The position numbers and the translations under genes are program-made. A stretch of 64,000 bases of DNA from Enterobacteriaceae endosymbiont of Donacia thalassina (GTDB lineage: Bacteria > Pseudomonadota > Gammaproteobacteria > Enterobacterales > Enterobacteriaceae). Where the stretch lies: assembly GCF_012568245.1 (NCBI RefSeq), contig NZ_CP046188.1:188233-252232 (forward strand), read 5' to 3'. Positions 27,819 to 36,646 of the stretch are shown piece by piece (position 1 is the stretch's first letter; every line of letters begins with the position of its first letter). Below the pieces are notes generated by a model. It saw only the letters and a program-made list of their open reading frames with translations, was not told the origin of the DNA and ran no database searches.

Positions 27819-29738
27819 ATGAACCATTTAAATCAATATAACGCTGATTCTATAGAAGTTTTAGAAGGTTTAGACCCTGTAAGACGTAGACCTGGTATGT
27901 ATACAGACCTTACTAGACCAAATCATTTAGCTCAAGAAGTAATAGATAATAGTGTTGATGAAGCACTAGCTGGTTATGCAAAAAATATTTTTGTTACTTT
28001 ATACAAAGATCAATCATTAGAAGTTATTGATGATGGAAGAGGAATGCCTATTGATATACATTCTCAGGAAGGTATTCCTGCTATTGAACTTATTTTATGT
28101 CGTTTACATGCTGGGGGAAAATTTTCTAATAATAATTATAATTTTTCTGGAGGATTACATGGTGTAGGTATTTCTGTTGTTAATGCATTATCAAAAAGAA
28201 TGGAAGTAAGTATTTTCCGTAAAAATAAAGTTTATACAATAATTTTTGAAAATGGATACAAAATTCAAAATCTTTCATTTTATGAAAATTTAAATAGTCA
28301 AAAAACTGGTACAAAAATTAAATTTTGGCCTAATGAAAAATTTTTTGAACATCATAATTTTTTAACTTCTAATTTAATTAATTTATTAAAAGCAAAAGCA
28401 GTTTTATGTTCAGATTTAACAGTATATTTTACAAATAAAAATACTAAAGATAAATATTGTTGGACTTATAAAAATGGTTTATCTGAATATTTAATTAATT
28501 CAGTTAAAAATATATTAACTATACCAACTATGCCATTTATAGGAGAGTATTTAAATGATACTAAACATTTAAATTGGGCATTATTTTGGATTCCAGAACA
28601 TAATCATAATATTATTACTGAAAGTTATGTTAATTTAATACCTACTACATATGGAGGTACACATGTAAATGGATTACGTTTAGGATTATTAGATGCAATA
28701 CGTCATTTTTGTAATTTTCATAATATATTACCTAGAAATATAAAATTATTAGGAGAAGATATTTGGAATCAATGTTCTTATGTATTATCTATTAAAATTC
28801 AAGATCCTCAATTTACAGGTCAGACAAAAGAACGTTTATCTTCAAGACAATGTACTATGTTTGTTGCAAATATAGTAAGAGATTCTTTTATTTTATGGTT
28901 AAATCAAAACTTTAAAATCAGTACAGTTTTAATTGATATTTTTATTACAAATGCTCAAAAACGTATTAGAGAATCTAAAAAATTTATAAAAAAAAAAAAT
29001 TATAATACAAATTCAATTTTACCAAGTAAATTATCTGATTGTCTTATTAATAATAAGAAAAAAACAGAACTTTTTTTAGTAGAAGGTGATTCTGCTGGAG
29101 GATCAGCTAAACAAGCAAGAAATAAAAATTTTCAAGCTGTAATGCCATTAAAAGGAAAAATTTTAAATACATGGGAAATTAATTCTGAAGATATTTTATC
29201 TTCACAAGAAATATATGATATTTCTTTAGCAATAGGTATTTATCCTAATAATGAAGATCTGAAAAAATTAAGATATAACAAAATTTGTATTCTTGCAGAT
29301 GCTGATTCAGATGGATTACATATTGCTACTTTATTATGTGCTTTATTTATAAAACATTTTTTACCATTAGTAAAAAATGGACATATTTATGTTGCAATGC
29401 CTCCTTTATATCGAATAGATTTAGGAAAAAAAATTTTTTATGCTTTAGATGAAAATGAAAAAATAAAAATTTTAAAAAAAAATTATAATAAAAATAATAA
29501 ACAACAAATTAATGTACAAAGATTTAAAGGATTAGGTGAAATGAATCCAACTCAATTAAGAGAAACAACTTTTAATCCTAGTAGTCGTAGATTAATACAG
29601 CTAGTTATAAATAATACTGAAAAAGAAATAAAAAAAACATTTTCTATTATGGATATGTTATTAGCTAAAAAGAGATCAGAAGATCGTCGTAAATGGTTAC
29701 AAAAAAAAGGCGATATTACAACAATAATAAATATTTAA
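27819..29738 (+). CDS. parE: DNA topoisomerase IV subunit B
   Basis: ParE is the ATPase subunit of topoisomerase IV, which separates linked daughter chromosomes together with ParC. It is ParE and not GyrB: the N-terminus (YNADSIEVLEGLDPVRRRPG), the stretch NHLAQEVIDNSVDEALAGYA and the length all follow E. coli ParE (630 residues), and the GyrB-specific insertion is absent. I start at 27819 (639 residues) because MNHLNQYNADS aligns with MTQTYNADA; an in-frame ATG at 27765 adds 18 non-homologous residues. GHKL ATPase motifs and the TOPRIM motif EGDSAGGSAKQ are intact. The ribosome site is weak. parC is not in the window. Confidence 0.93.
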   Translation: MNHLNQYNADSIEVLEGLDPVRRRPGMYTDLTRPNHLAQEVIDNSVDEALAGYAKNIFVTLYKDQSLEVIDDGRGMPIDIHSQEGIPAIELILCRLHAGGKFSNNNYNFSGGLHGVGISVVNALSKRMEVSIFRKNKVYTIIFENGYKIQNLSFYENLNSQKTGTKIKFWPNEKFFEHHNFLTSNLINLLKAKAVLCSDLTVYFTNKNTKDKYCWTYKNGLSEYLINSVKNILTIPTMPFIGEYLNDTKHLNWALFWIPEHNHNIITESYVNLIPTTYGGTHVNGLRLGLLDAIRHFCNFHNILPRNIKLLGEDIWNQCSYVLSIKIQDPQFTGQTKERLSSRQCTMFVANIVRDSFILWLNQNFKISTVLIDIFITNAQKRIRESKKFIKKKNYNTNSILPSKLSDCLINNKKKTELFLVEGDSAGGSAKQARNKNFQAVMPLKGKILNTWEINSEDILSSQEIYDISLAIGIYPNNEDLKKLRYNKICILADADSDGLHIATLLCALFIKHFLPLVKNGHIYVAMPPLYRIDLGKKIFYALDENEKIKILKKNYNKNNKQQINVQRFKGLGEMNPTQLRETTFNPSSRRLIQLVINNTEKEIKKTFSIMDMLLAKKRSEDRRKWLQKKGDITTIINI

Positions 29739-29899
29739 ATCATTAAAAATGATAAAATATTTATAAAATTAATTATAATTACTTTTATTAAAATAAATAT
29801 ATTATAAATAAAAATTAATAAATAAGATTTTATTTTATAAAATAATTAAAATTTAGTTATATATAATATAATTTTTTACCAAAATAAGGAATAATAACC

Positions 29900-32566
29900 A
29901 TGTCAGATAATTATATATTTTATAATGACGTGGATCCAATTGAAACAGATGATTGGATACAATCAATAGATTCTGTAATAAAAGAAGATGGAATTGAAAG
30001 AGCTAAATTTTTATTAAAAAAAACTATAATACATCTTAATAATAATGGAATTAATTTGAATTTTTATGAAAATAATTATATGAATTCTATTCCTAAAGAA
30101 CAAGAGGATATATATCCTGGAAATTTAATTTTAGAAGAAAAAATAAGATCTTTTATTAGATGGAATGCAATAATGATTATTTTAAGAGCTTCTAAAAAAA
30201 ATTTAGATTTAGGAGGTCATATTTCTTCTTATCAATCATCTTCATATATTTATGAAGTTTGTTTTAATCATTTTTTTAAAGCATCTAATAAGATTGATAA
30301 TGGAGATATTATTTATTTTCAAGGACATATATCACCTGGAATTTATGCAAGATCATTTATAGAAGGACGTATAAATATTGATTATTTAGATAATTTTCGT
30401 CAAGAAATATTTGGTAAAGGTTTATCATCTTATCCTCATCCTAAACTTATGCCAAATTTTTGGCAATTCCCTACTGTATCAATGGGTTTAGGACCAATAT
30501 CTGCAATATATCAAGCTAAATTTATTAAATATTTAGAAAATAGAGAATTACAGAAAAAAACAAATAGAAAAATTTTTGCATTTTTAGGCGATGGTGAAAT
30601 GGATGAACCAGAATCTAAGGGAGTTTTAAATATAGCAGCAAGAGAAAAACTAAATAATTTAATTTTTATAATAAATTGTAATTTACAAAGATTAGATGGT
30701 CCTGTATATGGTAATGGAAAAATTATTAATGAATTAGAAAATATTTTTAAAGGAGCTGGATGGGAAGTTATTAAAGTAATTTGGGGAAATACTTGGGAAA
30801 ATTTATTATTTAAAGATAAAACTGGTAAATTAATTCAATTAATGAATAATACTTTGGATGGAGATTTTCAAAACTTAAATTCTAAAAATGGATCTTATAT
30901 TAGAAAGAATTTTTTTGGAAAATTTCCAGAAACATTAGAACTTGTTAAAAATTTAACTGATAAAGAAATAGAACAATTAAATTATGGAGGTCATGATTCT
31001 AAAAAAATTTATGCAGCTTTTAAAAAAGCTTATAAAGTTAAAGATAAACCTACAGTAATATTATTTCATACCATAAAAGGATTTGGTTTAGGTAAAATAG
31101 CTGAAAGTAAAAATATTGCTCATCAAATTAAAAAAATTAATATTGATACGATAAAATATATACGTAATAATTTAAATATTCCTATAAATGATAAAGATTT
31201 ATATAAATTACCTTATATATCTTTTAGTCCAGATTCTTTAGAATTTAAATATTTACATAATCAACGTAAAAAATTAGGAGGATATATTCCATATAGAAGA
31301 ATAAATTTTACAGAAAAATTAATATTACCAAAATTAGAAGATTTTAATATATTGTTTAAAGAACAATATAGAATATCAACAACAATTGCATTTGTACGTA
31401 TATTAAATATTTTACTAAGAAATAAACATATTACTAAAAGGATTGTACCAATAATTGCAGATGAAGCTCGTACATTTGGTATGGAAGGATTATTTAGAAA
31501 AATAGGAATATATAATTCTAAAGGACTACAATATACTCCTCAAGATAAATCTTTATTAGCATATTATAAAGAAGATATTAAAGGACAAATTCTCCAAGAA
31601 GGAATTAATGAATCTGGAGCTTTTGCATCATGGTTAGCTGCTGCTACATCTTATTCTACAAATAATTTACCTATGATCCCATTTTATATTTATTATTCTA
31701 TGTTTGGTTTTCAACGTATTGGAGATTTTTGTTGGGCTGCTGGTGATCAACAAGCAAGAGGATTTTTAATTGGAGCAACTTCAGGACGTACTACTTTAAA
31801 TGGAGAAGGATTACAACATGAAGATGGACATAGTCATATTTATTCTTTAACAATTCCTAATTGTATTTCATATGATCCTACTTATGCATATGAACTAGCA
31901 GTTATTATCCATAATGGTTTAAAAAGAATGTATGGGAAAAAACAAGAAAATATATATTATTATATAACTACTATGAATGAATTTTATAATATGCCAGCAA
32001 TGAATATAAAAGATACATATGGTATTTGTAAAGGAATATATAAAATATTTTCTATGGGAAATAATATAAAAAATATTACAATACAATTATTAGGTTCAGG
32101 ATCAATATTATGTAATATGTTTAAAGCGGCAGATATATTATATTATGAATATAATATTTATTCAGATATTTTCAGTGTTACTTCTTTTACTGAAATTGCT
32201 AGAGAAGGACAGGATTGTGATCGTTGGAATTTATTACATCCTTTTGAAAAACGTCGTATTCCTTATATTACAAATATAATGAAAAATTATCCAACAGTAG
32301 CAGCAACAGATTATATGAAAATTTTTGCTGAACAAATTCGTAAATATATACCAACAAGTTATTATTTTGTTTTAGGTACTGATGGCTATGGTCGTTCAGA
32401 TAGTCGTAAAAATTTACGTGATTTTTTTGAAATTAATGAATTATATATAGTACTTGCTGTATTAAATATATTATTAGATTTAAATCTTATTGATTTAAAA
32501 AAAATTTTACATTTTATTAAAAAATATAAAATTAATATAAATAAAAATAATCCTAGAACTTCATAA
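29900..32566 (+). CDS. aceE: Pyruvate dehydrogenase E1 component
   Basis: AceE is the homodimeric thiamine-diphosphate E1 of pyruvate dehydrogenase, decarboxylating pyruvate and acetylating AceF. The 888 residues compare with 887 in E. coli. The thiamine motif is FLGDGEMDEPES, ending at INCNLQRLDGP; other blocks are GHISPGIYARSFIEGR, QEGINESGAFASWLAAATSY, and GLQHEDGHSHIYSLTIPNC. The N-terminus MSDNYIFYNDVDPIETDDW matches E. coli and is preceded by an AAGGAAT ribosome site. aceF follows after 12 bases. The transcription regulator gene pdhR, which precedes aceE in E. coli, is missing. Confidence 0.98.
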   Translation: MSDNYIFYNDVDPIETDDWIQSIDSVIKEDGIERAKFLLKKTIIHLNNNGINLNFYENNYMNSIPKEQEDIYPGNLILEEKIRSFIRWNAIMIILRASKKNLDLGGHISSYQSSSYIYEVCFNHFFKASNKIDNGDIIYFQGHISPGIYARSFIEGRINIDYLDNFRQEIFGKGLSSYPHPKLMPNFWQFPTVSMGLGPISAIYQAKFIKYLENRELQKKTNRKIFAFLGDGEMDEPESKGVLNIAAREKLNNLIFIINCNLQRLDGPVYGNGKIINELENIFKGAGWEVIKVIWGNTWENLLFKDKTGKLIQLMNNTLDGDFQNLNSKNGSYIRKNFFGKFPETLELVKNLTDKEIEQLNYGGHDSKKIYAAFKKAYKVKDKPTVILFHTIKGFGLGKIAESKNIAHQIKKINIDTIKYIRNNLNIPINDKDLYKLPYISFSPDSLEFKYLHNQRKKLGGYIPYRRINFTEKLILPKLEDFNILFKEQYRISTTIAFVRILNILLRNKHITKRIVPIIADEARTFGMEGLFRKIGIYNSKGLQYTPQDKSLLAYYKEDIKGQILQEGINESGAFASWLAAATSYSTNNLPMIPFYIYYSMFGFQRIGDFCWAAGDQQARGFLIGATSGRTTLNGEGLQHEDGHSHIYSLTIPNCISYDPTYAYELAVIIHNGLKRMYGKKQENIYYYITTMNEFYNMPAMNIKDTYGICKGIYKIFSMGNNIKNITIQLLGSGSILCNMFKAADILYYEYNIYSDIFSVTSFTEIAREGQDCDRWNLLHPFEKRRIPYITNIMKNYPTVAATDYMKIFAEQIRKYIPTSYYFVLGTDGYGRSDSRKNLRDFFEINELYIVLAVLNILLDLNLIDLKKILHFIKKYKININKNNPRTS

Positions 32567-32578
32567 AAAAGGAATCAT

Positions 32579-33877
32579 ATGTATAAAAAAATAACACTTC
32601 CAGATACAGGAATAGAAGAGATGAGGATTACTGAAATTTTAGTAAAAAAAGGAGAAAAAATTTTACAAGAACAACCAATTATTACAGTAGAAAGTGATAA
32701 AACATCAATGGAAATACCTTCTAACCAAAGTGGTATTGTAAAAAAAATTTTAATATCTGTAAATGATAAAATACATAAAGGAGATATAATATTAGAAATA
32801 TTAAATAATGAAAAAAATAATTTTATTAAAGATTTTAAAAAAATATCAGAAGAAAATAAAATAGAAGCAAAATCATCACAAATTCATGAAATAAAAAATC
32901 AAAAAAATAAAATCTCTCATATTTTAAGACAAAATGATGATATCATAAAAAATGATGATTTAAAAAAAAATAAAAGTTTGAATACACAAAAATATATATA
33001 TGCTTCACCTATTATTCGTAAAATGGCAAGAAAATTAAATATTAATTTAGAAAATATAAAGGCAAGTGGTTTAAAAAATAGAATTCTTAAAGAAGATATT
33101 TTAAAATATATTAATAATAAAAATAAATTAGAAAATAATAATTCTGAAAAATTTTTATCAAAATTTAAAAAATTTGGTCCTTGTGAAGAAATCATTTTAA
33201 ATAATATACAGAAAACTACTAGTAAAAATTTATCCAATAATTGGAAAAATATTCCTCATGTTACACAACATATTGAAACTGATATTACAAAATTAGAAGA
33301 ATTTAGAATTAAAAAAAATAATGAATTTTATAAAAAACAAAAAAATATTAAGTTAACTTTATTAAGTTTTATAATTAAAATATGTGCACATGCTTTAAAA
33401 AAATATCCTAATTTTAATTCTTCTTTATCTAATATTAACCAAAATTTAATAATAAAAAAATATTTTAATATTGGAATAGCTATTAATACCAAAAAAGGTT
33501 TATTTGTTCCTGTAATATTTGATGTTTTAAATAAAAGTATTAATGATTTATCTAAAATAATACTTAATCTTGCTAATAAAGCAAAAAACAATAAATTACA
33601 TCCTTTAGATATGCAAGGTGGTTGTTTTACAATATCTAATTTAGGACAATTTAAAGGAAATTTTTTTACACCTATAATTAATTCTCCAGAAGTAGCAATT
33701 TTAGGTATATCTCAAGCTAATATTAAACCAATATGGAACGGTGATAAATTTATTCCAAAATTAATGTTACCATTATCTTTATCTTATGATCATAGAGTAA
33801 TAAATGGAGTAGAAGGTATTGATTTTTTAAATTATATTTGTACATTAATATCAGATATTAGAAATATATTAATATAA
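32579..33877 (+). CDS. aceF: Pyruvate dehydrogenase E2 with a single lipoyl domain
   Basis: AceF transfers the acetyl group to CoA and forms the core of the pyruvate dehydrogenase complex. It has 432 residues against 630 in E. coli, because only one of three tandem lipoyl domains remains (1-78, lipoyl-lysine Lys41 in ESDKTSMEIP). A charged linker (80-138) leads to a complete E3-binding domain (141-178, ASPIIRKMARKLN and SGLKNRILKEDIL). The catalytic domain follows (about 200-432), with catalytic His405 in SYDHRVINGVEG. An AAAGGA ribosome site precedes the start. Single-lipoyl E2 proteins are functional in other bacteria. Confidence 0.97.
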   Translation: MYKKITLPDTGIEEMRITEILVKKGEKILQEQPIITVESDKTSMEIPSNQSGIVKKILISVNDKIHKGDIILEILNNEKNNFIKDFKKISEENKIEAKSSQIHEIKNQKNKISHILRQNDDIIKNDDLKKNKSLNTQKYIYASPIIRKMARKLNINLENIKASGLKNRILKEDILKYINNKNKLENNNSEKFLSKFKKFGPCEEIILNNIQKTTSKNLSNNWKNIPHVTQHIETDITKLEEFRIKKNNEFYKKQKNIKLTLLSFIIKICAHALKKYPNFNSSLSNINQNLIIKKYFNIGIAINTKKGLFVPVIFDVLNKSINDLSKIILNLANKAKNNKLHPLDMQGGCFTISNLGQFKGNFFTPIINSPEVAILGISQANIKPIWNGDKFIPKLMLPLSLSYDHRVINGVEGIDFLNYICTLISDIRNILI

Positions 33878-33921
33878 ATTTTACAAATTTTAACATTATA
33901 CTATTAATAGAGATTAATATT

Positions 33922-35331
33922 ATGAATAATATAATAAAAACTCAAGTTGTTGTAATTGGAGGAGGACCTGCAGGATATTCTGCAGCTTTTCGTTGTAGTG
34001 ATTTAGGTTTAAAAACAATAATAGTAGAAAATTATCAAAATTTAGGTGGAGTTTGTTTAAATGTAGGATGTATACCCTCTAAAACAATATTACATATTGC
34101 AAAAATTATTAAAGAAAATCAAAATTTTTTAAAAGAAGGAATATTTAATAATATTCCTGAAATTAATATTAATAATATTATTAAATTTAAACAGAATATT
34201 ATTAATAAATTAACTAATGGGTTAAATTTTCTTGCAAAAAAACGTAATGTAAAAATCATAAATGGTATGAGTTTTTTTGAAACAGAAAATTGTTTAAATG
34301 TTATTAATAATGATAATATTCAAATTTTATTTGAAAATGCAATTATAGCAACAGGCTCAAGTCCTATTACACTACCTTTTATTCCTTATAAAGATAATAG
34401 AATTTGGAATTCTACAGATGCATTACTTTTAAAAAAAATTCCTAAAAAAATGATGATTTTAGGTAGTGGTATTATTGGCTTAGAAATAGCAACAATTTAT
34501 CAAACTTTTGGTTCTACTATAGATATAGTAGATATTTCAAATAATTTTTTACCAGAAGTTGATCATGATATTATTAATGTTTATAAAAAAAATATAAAAA
34601 ATAAATTTCATTTTATGTTAGGAACAGAAATTTTATCAATAGATAATAATCAAAATTTATTACAAGTACATATGACTAATGATAATAATAAATCTGTTTA
34701 TTCTAAACAATATGATAATATTCTTATTTCTATAGGTAGAAAACCTAATTCTGATTATATTAATAAAAAATTAAATAAAATTTTAATTAATAATGATGGT
34801 TTTATTAATGTAGATAATCAAATGAGAACTAATATTCCTAATATATATGCAATAGGAGATGTTATTGGTAATCCAATGCTTGCACATAAAGGAATACATG
34901 AAGGTCATCTAGCTGCAGAAGTTATTGCTGGAAAAAATCATTATTTTGTTCCTAAAGTTATCCCATCTATAGCTTATACTAATCCAGAAATAGCTTGGGT
35001 AGGAATAACAGAAAAAAAAGCTCTTAAAGAAAATATAAATTATAAAGTTTCTTCCTTTTCTTGGAATTCATTAGGAAGAGCAGTTTCTTCAAATGAAAAA
35101 AATGGATTAACTAAATTAATTGTAGAAAAAGACTCTAATAGAGTTATAGGTGGTAGTATTATTGGATATAATGCAGGAGAATTATTAGGAGAAATAAGTT
35201 TAGCTATTGAAATGGGTTGTGATATAGAAGATATTGCATTAACTATTCATGCACATCCAACTTTTTATGAATCTATTGGTATAACTGCCGAAATATATAC
35301 AAAATCAGCAACAGATATTATTAATATCTAA
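33922..35331 (+). CDS. lpdA: Dihydrolipoamide dehydrogenase (E3)
   Basis: Lpd is the FAD disulfide reductase that reoxidises lipoamide in both pyruvate and 2-oxoglutarate dehydrogenases. The 469 residues compare with 474 in E. coli. The FAD motif GGGPAGYSAA starts at 13, and the redox disulfide is Cys45/Cys50 (GGVCLNVGCIPSK). The NAD motif GSGIIGLEIA and the second FAD motif YAIGDV are present, and the active-site His445/Glu450 pair lies in HAHPTFYES. It ends the aceEF-lpdA operon, 44 bases after aceF, and is probably shared with SucAB. Confidence 0.98.
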   Translation: MNNIIKTQVVVIGGGPAGYSAAFRCSDLGLKTIIVENYQNLGGVCLNVGCIPSKTILHIAKIIKENQNFLKEGIFNNIPEININNIIKFKQNIINKLTNGLNFLAKKRNVKIINGMSFFETENCLNVINNDNIQILFENAIIATGSSPITLPFIPYKDNRIWNSTDALLLKKIPKKMMILGSGIIGLEIATIYQTFGSTIDIVDISNNFLPEVDHDIINVYKKNIKNKFHFMLGTEILSIDNNQNLLQVHMTNDNNKSVYSKQYDNILISIGRKPNSDYINKKLNKILINNDGFINVDNQMRTNIPNIYAIGDVIGNPMLAHKGIHEGHLAAEVIAGKNHYFVPKVIPSIAYTNPEIAWVGITEKKALKENINYKVSSFSWNSLGRAVSSNEKNGLTKLIVEKDSNRVIGGSIIGYNAGELLGEISLAIEMGCDIEDIALTIHAHPTFYESIGITAEIYTKSATDIINI

Positions 35332-35389
35332 ATATTATTTTAATATTAAAAATATTATTTATAATTATATATTTAAGAAAATTTATTTT

Positions 35390-35428
35390 AATAAATAGTT
35401 TAATTAATAATTAATTAAATTATTTGTT
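35390..35428 (+). terminator. Stem-loop after lpdA, probable terminator
   Basis: Arms 35390-35406 and 35412-35428 form a 17-bp stem with two G-U pairs and a five-base loop, followed by TT and further T-rich sequence. The G-U pairs are consistent only with transcription of the plus strand, so it belongs to aceEF-lpdA. dapE converges from the other side. Confidence 0.55.
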
Positions 35429-35453
35429 TTATAAGTTATCTTTTTCATAAATT

Positions 35454-36614
35454 TTAAACAAGAAAAATTTTTTTTATTATTTTATAATATATTTTATATA
35501 ATATATATAAATCATTAATATTAATATGTTCATTAATTTTATGAATAGTTGTATTTAGTAATCCTAATTCAACAATTTGTGCTTGTGTTTTTATTATAAA
35601 ACGTCCATCTGAAGTACCTCCATTATTAATTAAAGTTGGATATATATGATTTATTGAATAAATACTTTTTTTAACTAATTCTATTAAATTTTTTTCTTTT
35701 ATAATTTTTTTTTGAATACTTAAAAAAGGTAATCCTGATAATTTCCATTTAATTTGATAATTAATTATATATTTTTTTACAATATTATTAAAAATTTTTA
35801 ATATATTTTTATAACATATTTCATTATTAAAACGAAAATTTATATATATAATAATATTTCCTGGTATTATATTATTATTTTCTATATCTGAACTAATTTT
35901 AGTTATTTGCATACTAGTTTCTGGAAATAAATTATTTTTTTTATTCCATTTAATTAATATTAATTTATTAAGTAATGGTATTACCATATGTATCGGATTT
36001 TGTGCTAACTTATGATACGCAACATGTCCTTGTATACCTATAATTTTTAATTTAATATTTAATGACCCCCTTCTTCCATTCTTAATATTATCTCCAATAA
36101 TTTTATTACTTGTGGGTTCACCTAATATACAAAAATTTAATTTTTCTTTTTCTTTTAATAAATTATTAATAATTTTAATAGTTCCATTTTTTGCACTTCC
36201 CTCCTCATCTGAGGTGATAAGAAAAGCTATACGCCCATTATAATTACGATATTTTGTAATAAAATTTTTAGCCGCAAAAATCATTGCGGCTAAAGAACCT
36301 TTCATATCACATACTCCTCTACCATATAAAATATTATTATCTATAATAGCTTCAAATGGGTTAAACTTCCATTTTTTAATATCTCCTGGGGGGACTACAT
36401 CTGTATGGCCAGCAAATACTAAAGTATTATTAATATTCTTATGATAGTTATGAACTGCCCAGAAATTATTTGTATCTTTAATATTTATTATTTTAATATT
36501 AAAATTTAATTTTTTTAAAATTTTGATTAAAATATTTTGACATCCTGCATCATCAGGACTAATAGAACGACATCTAATGAGTTTTTTTGTTAAATTAATT
36601 ATTTGTTCTAACAT
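35454..36614 (-). CDS. dapE: Succinyl-diaminopimelate desuccinylase
   Basis: DapE is a zinc peptidase-family enzyme that removes succinate from N-succinyl-LL-diaminopimelate in the lysine and peptidoglycan pathway. The 386 residues compare with 375 in E. coli. Metal ligands and catalytic residues are visible: the His in VFAGHTDVVPPGD, the Asp in CDMKGSLAAM, the Glu pair in TSDEEGSA, and the last His in NTTIHKINEHI. NNGGTSDGRF is the substrate loop. It reads into the convergent lpdA region and lies 32 bases after lon, with which it may be transcribed. DapF in this window performs the next step. Confidence 0.96.
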   Translation of the reverse strand: MLEQIINLTKKLIRCRSISPDDAGCQNILIKILKKLNFNIKIINIKDTNNFWAVHNYHKNINNTLVFAGHTDVVPPGDIKKWKFNPFEAIIDNNILYGRGVCDMKGSLAAMIFAAKNFITKYRNYNGRIAFLITSDEEGSAKNGTIKIINNLLKEKEKLNFCILGEPTSNKIIGDNIKNGRRGSLNIKLKIIGIQGHVAYHKLAQNPIHMVIPLLNKLILIKWNKKNNLFPETSMQITKISSDIENNNIIPGNIIIYINFRFNNEICYKNILKIFNNIVKKYIINYQIKWKLSGLPFLSIQKKIIKEKNLIELVKKSIYSINHIYPTLINNGGTSDGRFIIKTQAQIVELGLLNTTIHKINEHININDLYILYKIYYKIIKKIFLV

Positions 36615-36646
36615 ATTTATTTTACTTTAAATTTTAAGATTAATTT

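Noticed and set aside
27765..29738. Calling the type II topoisomerase subunit gene gyrB, with start at 27765
   Set aside because: Length, N-terminus and internal stretches follow ParE, and the GyrB-specific insertion is absent. The first 18 residues from the 27765 ATG have no counterpart in the family.
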